64,000 bases of DNA from Bacteroides ndongoniae (GTDB lineage: Bacteria; Bacteroidota; Bacteroidia; Bacteroidales; Bacteroidaceae), in the NCBI RefSeq assembly GCF_900108345.1, contig NZ_FNVV01000014.1:2155664-2219663 (forward strand). The letters are read 5' to 3'. Of this stretch, positions 18,692 to 25,846 are shown piece after piece. The first letter of the stretch is position 1; each line of letters opens with the position of its first letter. Made by a program: the position numbers and the translations under genes. The notes beneath the pieces were generated by a model. That model ran no database searches. It saw only the letters and a list, made by a program, of their open reading frames with translations, and had not been told where the DNA came from.

Positions 18692-18764
18692 GATTCGCTA
18701 GCTCAGCAGGTAGAGCACAACACTTTTAATGTTGGGGTCTTGGGTTCGAGCCCCAAGCGGATCA
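18692..18764 (+). tRNA. tRNA-Lys (anticodon TTT)
   Basis: Cloverleaf of 73 bases: acceptor GATTCGC pairs with GCGGATC, D arm GCTCAGCAGGTAGAGC, anticodon arm CAACACTTTTAATGTTG with TTT in the loop, T arm TTGGGTTCGAGCCCCAA. CCA is not encoded. The mobile element begins just downstream, so the 3' end is the likely integration site. Confidence 0.95.
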
Positions 18765-18802
18765 CTGAGGAGAAAAGACAAGCTCCTGACAAACAAAGAC
18801 AA

Positions 18803-18836
18803 AGCTCTCTAATCCAACAGATTAGGGGGCTTTTTT
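18803..18836 (+). terminator. Intrinsic terminator after tRNA-Lys
   Basis: A 12-bp stem (AGCTCTCTAATC with GATTAGGGGGCT, including two G-T pairs), loop CAACA, then six T. Confidence 0.9.
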
Positions 18837-18898
18837 CTTACCCTGTGGCGACAGGGAAATGACCTTAAAAAGCCACCCTATGAAGATTATTCGTTACT

Positions 18899-18941
18899 AA
18901 ATCGTTACGGTTTTCCGTTACGATAAAAACCGTAACGATTT
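18899..18941. repeat. 16-bp inverted repeat with CGTTACGGTT motifs near the integrase
   Basis: AAATCGTTACGGTTTT (18899-18914) and its exact reverse complement (18926-18941) flank another CCGTTACG. A further CGTTACGGTT lies at 19029-19038 directly before the integrase ATG. They may be integrase arm sites or an autoregulatory operator. Confidence 0.7.
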
Positions 18942-19009
18942 TGATGCTAAGTCATTCATTTGTCGAATATTGGCACTCGAATGTCGCCGTAATTTTGGAT
19001 GTGGAAAAT

Positions 19010-19017
19010 TACTTTTG
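19010..19017 (+). promoter_or_regulatory. -7 box for the integrase
   Basis: TACTTTTG, 21 bases before ATG 19039. Transcription would start near 19024, which rules out the upstream TTG at 18970 as the start codon. The CGTTACGGTT motif falls inside the short leader. Confidence 0.6.
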
Positions 19018-19038
19018 CAAACTAAAAACGTTACGGTT

Positions 19039-20298
19039 ATGAAATCGACATTCAAGATTCTCTTTTATCTAAAGAAGAACGAACCGAAGAAAAACGGTCA
19101 TGTGGTTATTATGGTACGCATCACGGTGGATGGCGACCAAGTGCAGTTCAGCAGCAAGCTGGATGTTCATCCCGACAATTGGGATACGAAACTCGGACGG
19201 GCAGTTGTCAATAAACAGAGTGCGGAGAAAAAAGAAAACCTCAGGGTATCCTCACTGAACAAGACTCTCGATGAAATCCGGGCGGCTATCACCATGCACT
19301 ACACACGCATGATGAATACCGATGGCTATGCCCTGCCCGAAAGAATCCGCAATGCCTTTTTGGGGTTGGAGGAAAAGGACAAGACGCTGATAAGCTACTT
19401 CACCCAACACAATGAGCAGTATGCCAAAAAGGTTGGCAAGACCGCCACGCAAAAGACCTACTCGCGTTATGAGCTGACCAAGCAGCGGATGATAGAGTTC
19501 CTGAAAAGCGAATATAACATTTCGGATATTCCTATCAAGGAAATCACGGTTACCCACATTGAGAATTTCTACCTTTATTTAAGGGAACAATGCGAGGTGA
19601 GCAACAATACGGCCATGAAGTTCGTGCAGCGTTTCCATACGATTCTGTTGTTCGCGCAGAAAAGCGGCCTGTCTTTTCTTGACCCGTTCAACAATTTCCG
19701 CTTCAACTTCGACAAGACCGACCGGGGCTATCTGACGCAGGAGGAAATAGATACGATTTACCACAAGGAGTTCCAATCGAAACGCTTGGAACAGGTACGC
19801 GACGCCTTCATCTTCAGTTGTTATACCGGTTTGCCATATTGCGACATCTATACGCTGACCGCTGAAGACATCCAAATCGGGGTGGACGGCAAGAAGTGGA
19901 TTATGAAGGACAGGGGAAAGACCGGAGTGGAATCGCTTATCCCCTTGCTGCCTATCCCGTTGGAAATACTTGCCAAATACGAAGGCAAGACAAGAAACGG
20001 CAAACTTCTGCCGGTCATCAGCAACCAGAAGATGAACGAATATTTGGCGGAAATTGCAGCTATCTGTCAGATAAACAAGCGGATAACCTACCATCTTGCG
20101 CGACATTCGTTCGCGACCGAAATTTGCCTTACCAAAGGTGTGCCCATTGAAAGCGTATCAAAAATGCTTGGCCATACCAATATCCAGACCACGCAAATCT
20201 ATGCCCGTGTTGTGGACCGGAAATTGAGCCATGATATGAACGTGCTGGAACGCAAATTAAGGACAGCTCAGAATGGTTCTTCGCAGAAAGCCGGTTAA
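19039..20298 (+). CDS. int: Tyrosine integrase of the conjugative element
   Basis: A 419-residue integrase starting MKSTFKILFYLKKNEPKKNG. It has the Bacteroidales N-terminal arm-binding region (with LDVHPDNWDTK), a core-binding SAM-like domain (about 120-220) and a catalytic domain with HLARH, MLGHTNIQTTQIYARV and the nucleophile Tyr. At the place of the first catalytic arginine it reads YTGLPYCDIYTLT, with proline instead of arginine; the CTnDOT integrase is known also to lack this arginine. It should insert and excise the element, probably at the adjacent tRNA-Lys. Confidence 0.92.
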   Translation: MKSTFKILFYLKKNEPKKNGHVVIMVRITVDGDQVQFSSKLDVHPDNWDTKLGRAVVNKQSAEKKENLRVSSLNKTLDEIRAAITMHYTRMMNTDGYALPERIRNAFLGLEEKDKTLISYFTQHNEQYAKKVGKTATQKTYSRYELTKQRMIEFLKSEYNISDIPIKEITVTHIENFYLYLREQCEVSNNTAMKFVQRFHTILLFAQKSGLSFLDPFNNFRFNFDKTDRGYLTQEEIDTIYHKEFQSKRLEQVRDAFIFSCYTGLPYCDIYTLTAEDIQIGVDGKKWIMKDRGKTGVESLIPLLPIPLEILAKYEGKTRNGKLLPVISNQKMNEYLAEIAAICQINKRITYHLARHSFATEICLTKGVPIESVSKMLGHTNIQTTQIYARVVDRKLSHDMNVLERKLRTAQNGSSQKAG

Positions 20299-20304
20299 AA
20301 TTAG

Positions 20305-20312
20305 TACATTTG
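20305..20312 (+). promoter_or_regulatory. -7 box for the RhuM-like gene
   Basis: TACATTTG, 25 bases before the start codon at 20338 and just behind the integrase stop. Confidence 0.5.
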
Positions 20313-20337
20313 TCCCACCAATTAAACCGATACCCCT

Positions 20338-20751
20338 ATGCTACACAGAGGAAATATCACCATCACCGGGCTGGAGGACATCAACCGTCACCCCACAGTC
20401 AGCGTCAAGTTGGAGAACGGCAACGTATGGCTTACTAAGCACGAGCTTGCCCGCCTGTTCGGAGTGTTCATCCAGACGATAGACGCCAATATGCGCTCCA
20501 TCTTCAAGTCGCGCATCCTGAACGAGAGCGAGGCAACCATCACGGAGAAGCAGGATAAGCGATACGTTACCTACTATAATCTGGAGGCCGTCATTTTCCT
20601 CAGCTTCCGCATCAACACCTATTGTACGAAGCTGTTCCGCGAATGGGTGCTGAACTCCCTGTGCGAGTACAAGCGGCTGAAGGAGAAGCAGCCCGAAGTC
20701 CTTGTCGTGTTCAACGCTTCGGACAACCAGACATTCATTTCATACAATTAA
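20338..20751 (+). CDS. RhuM-like DNA-binding domain protein
   Basis: A 137-residue protein with the RhuM-family pattern VSVKLENGNVWLTKHELARLF (near residue 23), GVFIQTIDANMRSIFKSRIL, YYNLEAVIFLSFRINTYCTKLFREWVLNSL. This part of RhuM proteins resembles a winged-helix DNA-binding module; full-length members are longer, so this is a short form. It is likely a regulator within the element, but the target is unknown. Confidence 0.6.
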   Translation: MLHRGNITITGLEDINRHPTVSVKLENGNVWLTKHELARLFGVFIQTIDANMRSIFKSRILNESEATITEKQDKRYVTYYNLEAVIFLSFRINTYCTKLFREWVLNSLCEYKRLKEKQPEVLVVFNASDNQTFISYN

Positions 20752-20763
20752 GTAACAGGAAAT

Positions 20764-21084
20764 ATGGCTACAAACAAATCGCAGATAGAAAAGTGGATAA
20801 CGGCGCAGAAAAAACATCGGCTGTCCGACACCCACGTACAGATGGCGCGTGAACTCGGTCTCAATCCCGATAAGTTAGGCAAGATAGACAACCATCGGCA
20901 GGAAACATGGAAAGCCCCTTTACCCCAATTCATCGAGGACATCTATTTCAAACACTTCAAGAAAGAACGTCCCGATGCAGTGAAGCCTTTGAAGCAAATC
21001 CTGAACGAACTGGAGGCGAAGAAGGAAGCAAAGAAAAAGGCGAAGGAGGAACGCTGCCGATTGAAGGAGAGTAACGAAACCTGA
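20764..21084 (+). CDS. Small basic protein of unknown function
   Basis: A 106-residue highly charged protein with a Lys/Glu-rich C-terminal helix (ELEAKKEAKKKAKEERCRLK). It begins 12 bases after the RhuM-like gene and ends before a terminator, so the two form a short operon. HVQMARELGLNPDKLGKID could be a helix-turn-helix. No family recognised with confidence. Confidence 0.7.
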   Translation: MATNKSQIEKWITAQKKHRLSDTHVQMARELGLNPDKLGKIDNHRQETWKAPLPQFIEDIYFKHFKKERPDAVKPLKQILNELEAKKEAKKKAKEERCRLKESNET

Positions 21085-21104
21085 AAACTGAAATCCCACA
21101 AAAA

Positions 21105-21144
21105 CGGGGCTTGTCCGTGAAATAAACCGGGCAAGGCTCGTTTT
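21105..21144 (+). terminator. Terminator after the RhuM-like operon
   Basis: CGGGGCTTGTCCG pairs with CGGGCAAGGCTCG with one mismatch, preceded by AAAA and followed by TTTT. Confidence 0.75.
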
Positions 21145-21160
21145 GTATCCTCCAAACCCT

Positions 21161-21168
21161 TATCTTTG
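21161..21168 (+). promoter_or_regulatory. -7 box for the phosphoribosyltransferase-like gene
   Basis: TATCTTTG, 18 bases before ATG 21187. A TTG start at 21166 would lie within the promoter and is therefore unlikely. Confidence 0.5.
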
Positions 21169-21186
21169 GGCAGAAAAAGCCCCAAG

Positions 21187-22104
21187 ATGATAACAGACCT
21201 CCACATATCCGTTCCCCTCAATGAAGTGCCCGAAGCCCAGGTAGGCAACTACTTCATCCTCTCCGAGATGCCCGGCGAGTTCCTGATAATCCAGAAGCCC
21301 GACAACACGTTCTATTTCCTATGTAGCCGGGAGTGCGACATCGTGCGGATATGCGAGTCCTTCGACTGGTACATCGTGTCGAAGGACGCTTTCAACGACC
21401 GCCTGAGCATCGGCATCGGGCTGGCTGACAAGGAGAGCATCGACGGCGAGGTCTATCGCGTGCAGGACGAAGCCACGCTCTCCCTTTGGCGCGACATCCT
21501 CCGTTTCACCTTCGACAGCGATTTCGTGCGCCGGTTCTTCCCCTACAACACCCGTTTCAAGGGCAAGATGCGCATCGACGGCGCATTGTGCTTCTATATC
21601 CACGACTATTACCCCACGCGCTGCAAAAATATCGGCGTGGAAGACCGCAAGACCAGCAATTTGGTTTTCCGCTTCAAGGAAGGACAGCAGGCAGCCCTTG
21701 TCGCCAAAATCTTCTCCCTTTGCATCGCCCGTATGCCTTTCTACAAGGAAAAGGCGGCCAATGCCGTGCTTATCCCCATCCCGGCGGCTACCCGCGAGCG
21801 CAACGCCGCCCGGTTCGCCCGGTTTTGCAGCCTCCTTTCGCGCCGCCTGAAAATCACCGACGGCTTCCGTGCCACATGGATAAGGGAAGACCGTGAGCAG
21901 ATGAAAGGCACTCACGGCCTCGACAAGCTCTCCAACCTTATTTTCCACCCCGTCTATTTTCAAGGACGCGATGTCTTTCTTGTGGATGACATCGTGTCCA
22001 CCGGCGAGAACTTCACGCAGATGAAGCGCAGGCTGATGCAGCTTGGAGCCAACTCCGTTACCGGGTTATTCTTGGGACGGACGGTGAAAATGGGGAAAGA
22101 ATAA
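21187..22104 (+). CDS. ComF/phosphoribosyltransferase-like protein
   Basis: A 305-residue protein. The C-terminal third reads like a type I phosphoribosyltransferase: AVLIPIPAATRERNAARFARF (near residue 195) and the PRPP-loop-like GRDVFLVDDIVSTGENFTQM (near 260), as in ComF-like proteins. The first 180 residues have no recognised domain. There are no nucleotide-salvage neighbours; its role in the element is unknown. It ends before a large inverted repeat. Confidence 0.65.
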   Translation: MITDLHISVPLNEVPEAQVGNYFILSEMPGEFLIIQKPDNTFYFLCSRECDIVRICESFDWYIVSKDAFNDRLSIGIGLADKESIDGEVYRVQDEATLSLWRDILRFTFDSDFVRRFFPYNTRFKGKMRIDGALCFYIHDYYPTRCKNIGVEDRKTSNLVFRFKEGQQAALVAKIFSLCIARMPFYKEKAANAVLIPIPAATRERNAARFARFCSLLSRRLKITDGFRATWIREDREQMKGTHGLDKLSNLIFHPVYFQGRDVFLVDDIVSTGENFTQMKRRLMQLGANSVTGLFLGRTVKMGKE

Positions 22105-22130
22105 AAAAGACACACCCTTGGTTTCGACAT

Positions 22131-22196
22131 TTCCGCAAGTCGAGCAACCCAAAGTGCTGAGTTGGGCAACTCACGGAAACGGGTTGGGCGACTTGC
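22131..22196 (+). repeat. Nested inverted repeats after the PRTase-like gene
   Basis: GCAAGTC (22135) and CAACCC pair with GGGTTG and GACTTGC (ending 22196) around an inner GAGTTGGGCAACTC; TTCCG (22131) can alternatively pair with CGGAA (22174). It may be a terminator-like or processing structure. The stretch 22197-22455 shows no convincing gene. Confidence 0.55.
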
Positions 22197-22455
22197 AGGC
22201 TTGGGATAAATGCAAAGAATACAATATTCCAATCCCCGACCCATGCAGCGGAATGTAAAAGCCCGTCATTTCCGTCGGCAAGCATATCCCCGTTCCCGTC
22301 GGGAATGGAAATACCCTTGCCGCCTACGCAAAACCGTAGAAACATGCCGCATGGTCAAGCGTGATGAACCAAATCATCACACCATATCCCATACGCCACC
22401 TTTCTTTGACCGATTTTGCCGCAAGGTAGGCTTTTACGCTTGCCCGACCCGCCCG

Positions 22456-22731
22456 TTATTGCACGTTGCCGCCTTCGAGGGCGGAGTCGAAAGCACTATA
22501 ATGGTCGTCGTCATGCACGCTCAATGCCGCCACGAGGCTGTTCAACGTGCGCACGGCATCCAGCCGCTGTTCCGGCGAGCATTCCTCCGGATGGCTCAAT
22601 ACATCAATGGCGCAGGTCAGATGCGCCTTCGTCTGCTGCAAGGTGGACACATCTTGGATGGGAAACAGATAGAAAAGTCCTTCATCGGAAGAACGGACGA
22701 TGCCCTTCAGGGCGGTAGCTTGTAATTCCAT
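22456..22731 (-). CDS. Small protein of unknown function (91 aa)
   Basis: Starts MELQATALKGIVRSSDEG and is predicted mostly helical, with HPEECSPEQRLDAVRTLNSL in the middle. It is the only leftward gene in the element's left accessory region. An extensively structured leader of about 200 bases precedes it. No family recognised. It is favoured over the overlapping rightward frame because it has a sensible start, length and composition. Confidence 0.6.
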   Translation of the reverse strand: MELQATALKGIVRSSDEGLFYLFPIQDVSTLQQTKAHLTCAIDVLSHPEECSPEQRLDAVRTLNSLVAALSVHDDDHYSAFDSALEGGNVQ

Positions 22732-22751
22732 ATCTTTCGGGTATTAACAAA

Positions 22752-22898
22752 TGACGTAACGCTGCCGGCCACCGCACCCAAAGCATCGCCAAACGCTTAA
22801 CACGAAGTGAACCGGCAGGTTACGTCAAGGTATAACCTACCCGGTTCATTTACCTTCGTGTTTTGAAATTGGCGATTTCTGGATGCCGGTAAATGAAC
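22752..22898 (-). ncRNA. Interleaved inverted repeats, possible structured 5' leader
   Basis: Three mutually overlapping inverted repeats: TGACGTAAC+GCCGG (22752-22768) with CCGGC+GTTACGTCA (22812-22827); ATCGCCAA, ACACGAA and GAACCGG (22785-22815) with CCGGTTC, TTCGTGT and TTGGCGAT (22841-22876); GTTCATTTACC (22844-22854) with GGTAAATGAAC (22888-22898). A TACCTTTG box at 22932-22939 would transcribe them ahead of the 91-aa gene. An RNA switch or a protein-bound DNA site are both possible. Confidence 0.5.
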
Positions 22899-22931
22899 AA
22901 CATTACCACGATGCTATTTGCACCGCTGGCA

Positions 22932-22939
22932 CAAAGGTA
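22932..22939 (-). promoter_or_regulatory. -7 box upstream of the structured leader
   Basis: TACCTTTG on the minus strand; no clear -33 box. Confidence 0.4.
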
Positions 22940-23079
22940 AGAAAATAAAGCCAATAATCCATTGCCATCCTTAAAAAACCTCCTTCGGAAAAGTCCATTG
23001 CGGAGAGAAATCAACGTTCCTACGGTATGTTTCCCTTGCCGCTTTCATTCCCCATCACTCCACAATGTGCTATTGAAAG

Positions 23080-23256
23080 GTTGGGGGAGCTGACTTATTA
23101 CGTGCGCAAAGGTAATTTCGGGTTTTGACGGACTAATCAAATTTTTTAGGCACAATCTCCACACTTCGCAGGCTCAGGTAGTATTCCACCGAAAAAATTT
23201 GCTTCTGCAAAACCCTATCCTTTGCCCCGCTTACGAAATAAGTCAGCTCACCCAAC
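23080..23256. repeat. 20-bp inverted repeat around divergent promoter-like boxes
   Basis: 23080-23099 (ending AGCTGACTTATT) and 23237-23256 (beginning AATAAGTCAGCT) are reverse complements with one mismatch; weaker pairing extends on both sides. Each arm lies just downstream of an outward -7-like box (TACCTTTG leftward at 23107-23114; TATCCTTTG rightward at 23216-23224), so transcripts in both directions would begin with nearly the same leader. Confidence 0.6.
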
Positions 23257-23286
23257 TCGTCAATGCATAAAAAAAATGTCGTGATT

Positions 23287-23547
23287 ATGAAAGCAACAAG
23301 AGAAACAAATGGAAATAAGTCGCTTCCCAATCTGCCTCTGCATAAATTCGTGGGCGTGGCGGTGAGGTTCTCCCTTGCGGCATTCTGCACATCCCTGTAC
23401 GGTGGCTCCCTGCTGGTGTGGTTCGTCGGGTTGTGGCTGGTGTGGAACTTCCTTGCGGGTGTAGTACGTTTCCTGTGGGGCTGCCTTGTGTTCCTGTTGG
23501 CATTTGTTTCGCTTGTCGCTTTCATGGTCTGGGTATTAACACTCTAA
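23287..23547 (+). CDS. Small membrane protein (86 aa)
   Basis: MKATRETNGNKSLPNLPLHK is followed by two hydrophobic stretches (about residues 22-45 and 48-85), suggesting two membrane helices. The start at 23287 is preferred over 23263 because of its spacing to the leader. It is the first gene of the small-gene run to 25643. No family recognised. Confidence 0.6.
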   Translation: MKATRETNGNKSLPNLPLHKFVGVAVRFSLAAFCTSLYGGSLLVWFVGLWLVWNFLAGVVRFLWGCLVFLLAFVSLVAFMVWVLTL

Positions 23548-23559
23548 ACTCACATCATC

Positions 23560-24048
23560 ATGGAAACAACAGACATTTCAAAAAACGTTTCGTTTACCGG
23601 ACACCGCTCCGGCAGGATAAGCCAACCCATGCTTACTCTTTTTACAGGCATGGTGACGGAAATCAAAAGACTGTATGCTTTGGGCTACCGTAACTTTCTC
23701 TCAGGCATGGCGGAAGGCAGCGATTTGATTTTTGCAAAGGCAGTCTTGACGGTAAGAAACGAATTAACCGATATACGGTTGGTAGCTGCCATCCCTTTCC
23801 GGAAGCAGTCCGCACGCTATTCCGACACGAACAAGAGGCTTTACATCAGTCTGTTGGAAGAAGCGGACAAGACGGTTATCCTTTCAGAAAGCTATCACAA
23901 GGGCTGTTTCCACCGGCGCAACGACTTTCTGGTGGAACATGCGGCAATCATGCTCGCTTATTGGGACGGACTGCCCTATGGCGGCACATACTATACCATA
24001 GGAAAGGCGCAGATGCTGAACAGAATAATTATAAACCTTTATAAATAA
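23560..24048 (+). CDS. SLOG/DUF1273-like nucleotide-binding protein
   Basis: A 162-residue Rossmann-like protein with the YpsA/DUF1273 pattern: VSFTGHRSGRI (near residue 10), GYRNFLSGMAEGSDLIFAKAVL (near 42), AIPFRKQSARY, YHKGCFHRRNDFLVEHAAIMLAYWDG, and a glycine-rich end GGTYYTIGKA. SLOG proteins bind nucleotides or nucleotide-derived signals. It sits in a run of small genes; its role in the element is not known. Confidence 0.75.
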   Translation: METTDISKNVSFTGHRSGRISQPMLTLFTGMVTEIKRLYALGYRNFLSGMAEGSDLIFAKAVLTVRNELTDIRLVAAIPFRKQSARYSDTNKRLYISLLEEADKTVILSESYHKGCFHRRNDFLVEHAAIMLAYWDGLPYGGTYYTIGKAQMLNRIIINLYK

Positions 24049-24056
24049 GAACGCTT

Positions 24057-24275
24057 ATGAAACGGTACAGCAAGACTATCGCACAGCAGTGCAAGTATTA
24101 TGAAGTGGAGGACATTTTCGAGTACATGGTGGAAACCTACATCAACGGCAACCACAGCACCTTTACCCGGCTGTTCAAGGAACTGGAGAAGGACGCACGC
24201 AGGCTGTTCATCGAATACCTGTTGTGGGAAGTCAATCCCCAATACCACGTGGAAATACTGAAAGCAACCATCTAA
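24057..24275 (+). CDS. Small protein of unknown function (72 aa)
   Basis: Starts MKRYSKTIAQQCKYYEVEDI and is predicted helical. It lies 8 bases after the SLOG-like gene and 11 before the next, so it is cotranscribed. No family recognised. Confidence 0.65.
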   Translation: MKRYSKTIAQQCKYYEVEDIFEYMVETYINGNHSTFTRLFKELEKDARRLFIEYLLWEVNPQYHVEILKATI

Positions 24276-24286
24276 AGAATTACGGT

Positions 24287-24877
24287 ATGGACAAGATAAT
24301 ATCCCAAATGACGAAAGAAGAAAAATTGCAGGCTTTGGCGGACTACCATGCCTGCAAGCGTGAGCGGCACATCATTCTCCGCTATATCCAGGCACTCCGC
24401 CGGGAAGATGCGGAACAGACCGCCTATTTCGAGAGCTTCGGCGAAAGCGTGCATCAAATTGTGCTGAACGTGAATACCTACGAGCGCAGGCTTGTTTTCG
24501 GCTATGTGGACAAGCAGTTCAACGAATATGGATGGATAAATGGCATGTTGCCCATCGTGGAGGAAATACGGTTGGACACATCCAACGTGATACACATCGG
24601 CCAGTCCGTGAATGGCACGTATGCCGTTACGGTGAGCTGGTGTACCGGCACGGCAGGAGGCGGTAGCCACCCATCGGTATGGGATGAACCCATTTCCGAC
24701 TACAAGGAAGCGGTACGCACGGGAATACATCGGCTGGAAGGGCATTACACTTATGCGGAACGCCACTCCCTGACAGACAAGGGAAATTACAACCCGAAGT
24801 ATATCCGCAAGTTGAAAGCCGGATTGCGGGAACTGAAGTTACGCTATACCGCCCCGCAGCAGTTGAGCCTTTTTTGA
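24287..24877 (+). CDS. Conserved element protein of unknown function (196 aa)
   Basis: Starts MDKIISQMTKEEKLQALADY. The N-terminal 70 residues are helical and charged. The middle contains GWINGMLPIVEEIRLDTSN and a glycine-rich VSWCTGTAGGGSHPSVWDEP; the C-terminus is basic. A frame open further upstream overlaps the previous gene, so ATG 24287 is chosen. No enzyme motif is certain. Confidence 0.65.
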   Translation: MDKIISQMTKEEKLQALADYHACKRERHIILRYIQALRREDAEQTAYFESFGESVHQIVLNVNTYERRLVFGYVDKQFNEYGWINGMLPIVEEIRLDTSNVIHIGQSVNGTYAVTVSWCTGTAGGGSHPSVWDEPISDYKEAVRTGIHRLEGHYTYAERHSLTDKGNYNPKYIRKLKAGLRELKLRYTAPQQLSLF

Positions 24878-24902
24878 TTATTCACCTATAAATATATAAT
24901 GT

Positions 24903-25160
24903 ATGGACGTAAAGATTGAAAGCATGATTTTCGGGTGGGACGAGCGGATACCCGAAGTGTTGGTAAAGTTCATCAATTCCGTGACGCTGACAAAGGACGA
25001 ACAGGAGCTTCGCGAACTGGTGAAAGTATTTGCACAAAGCAAGGAGTTCAACCGCTTCTTCGCTTTCGGATACGGGAGCAGCCACTTTTGGCTCAAACAA
25101 AGGATGGCATCTGACCCGGACAAGTGCATGGAGAACCGCTTATTGATTGTCGAATTTTAA
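24903..25160 (+). CDS. Small protein of unknown function (85 aa)
   Basis: Starts MDVKIESMIFGWDERIPEVL. Its leader shares the 13-base word TATTCACCTATAA with the leader of topB at 53.8 kb in the same element. It is followed within 8 bases by the DUF3873-like gene. No family recognised. Confidence 0.65.
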   Translation: MDVKIESMIFGWDERIPEVLVKFINSVTLTKDEQELRELVKVFAQSKEFNRFFAFGYGSSHFWLKQRMASDPDKCMENRLLIVEF

Positions 25161-25168
25161 GGAATTGT

Positions 25169-25405
25169 ATGATGGTTACAAGAATGACAGAAAACGGCGT
25201 TTCGACCTGCCGGGCAGCAGGAACGGAACAATTCGAGAAATTCCAGACTGGTTTTGGGAGAAGAAAACGCACGCTTGTGCAGTACGATTACAGGGCATCC
25301 GATGGGGAATTGTTCTCCTGCGTGGCTCCGACTTTGGAGGAATGCCGCCGCAGGCGCGATGCATGGTTATCGGAAAAGGAAAGAAAGGAGGCCGGCAATG
25401 AATGA
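25169..25405 (+). CDS. DUF3873-like small protein (78 aa)
   Basis: The pattern MTENGVSTCRAAGTEQFEKF ... VQYDYRASDGELFSCVAPTL ... EECRRRRDAWL matches the DUF3873 family of small Bacteroides proteins found on conjugative elements. Function unknown. It overlaps the next gene by 8 bases (ATGAATGA). Confidence 0.75.
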   Translation: MMVTRMTENGVSTCRAAGTEQFEKFQTGFGRRKRTLVQYDYRASDGELFSCVAPTLEECRRRRDAWLSEKERKEAGNE

Positions 25406-25643
25406 CGGTTACGAAACGCTGATAATCACATTTAGCGAACCCATCGAGGTTTTGGACGGTAGGTTTGAGGACATCGACACATGGGGCGTGGACAGCCTGA
25501 AGAAGTGGGTGGACGATTACGAGACCACACGCTTCACCCCGATAAACGGCTATACGGCAGTCATCACATCCGAATACAACATGAAGCCCGTAAGGGAATG
25601 GTTGGAACATTACATGCCCATAGCGGAAATGAAGGAATTGTAG
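25398..25643 (+). CDS. Small protein of unknown function (81 aa)
   Basis: Starts MNDGYETLIITFSEPIEVLD; an alpha/beta protein translationally coupled to the DUF3873-like gene. It is the last gene of the rightward accessory run and is followed by a hairpin. No family recognised. Confidence 0.6.
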   Translation: MNDGYETLIITFSEPIEVLDGRFEDIDTWGVDSLKKWVDDYETTRFTPINGYTAVITSEYNMKPVREWLEHYMPIAEMKEL

Positions 25644-25664
25644 AGGGATGATGCGCTTGCAGAA

Positions 25665-25695
25665 GCAGCCCGCCGGAACCAATCCGACGGGCTGC
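25665..25695. terminator. Hairpin between the accessory run and the tra operon
   Basis: GCAGCCCGCCGG pairs with CCGACGGGCTGC (one mismatch), loop AACCAAT. It lies between convergent transcripts and could end both; no T-run is present. Confidence 0.6.
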
Positions 25696-25718
25696 AACCG
25701 TTTCACACCACAGGCATG

Positions 25719-25835
25719 TCAGTCCGTTTCCTCGCCCCAAAGCTCCGTATCAGTCGGGGCATGGCGTATGGCACGCCAGATGCAACAGCCGGTTACGGCA
25801 AGAAGTGTCAAGTAAGCAATGGCAAAACAAAGCAT
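25719..25835 (-). CDS. Tiny membrane protein downstream of traQ (38 aa)
   Basis: Reads MLCFAIAYLTLLAVTGCCIW then a charged tail ending GEETD. One membrane helix is clear. It starts 11 bases after the traQ stop, at the tail of the tra operon. It could be a small transfer protein, but its size makes the call uncertain. Confidence 0.4.
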   Translation of the reverse strand: MLCFAIAYLTLLAVTGCCIWRAIRHAPTDTELWGEETD

Positions 25836-25846
25836 AGCCGTCAGTA

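Noticed and set aside
18970..19038. Upstream TTG start extending the integrase by 23 residues
   Set aside because: It lies before the TACTTTTG promoter box and adds sequence without family match; ATG 19039 fits the known N-terminus.
22210..22725. Rightward 171-codon open frame
   Set aside because: Its composition is odd, it lies opposite the better supported 91-aa leftward gene, and it has no plausible start signal.
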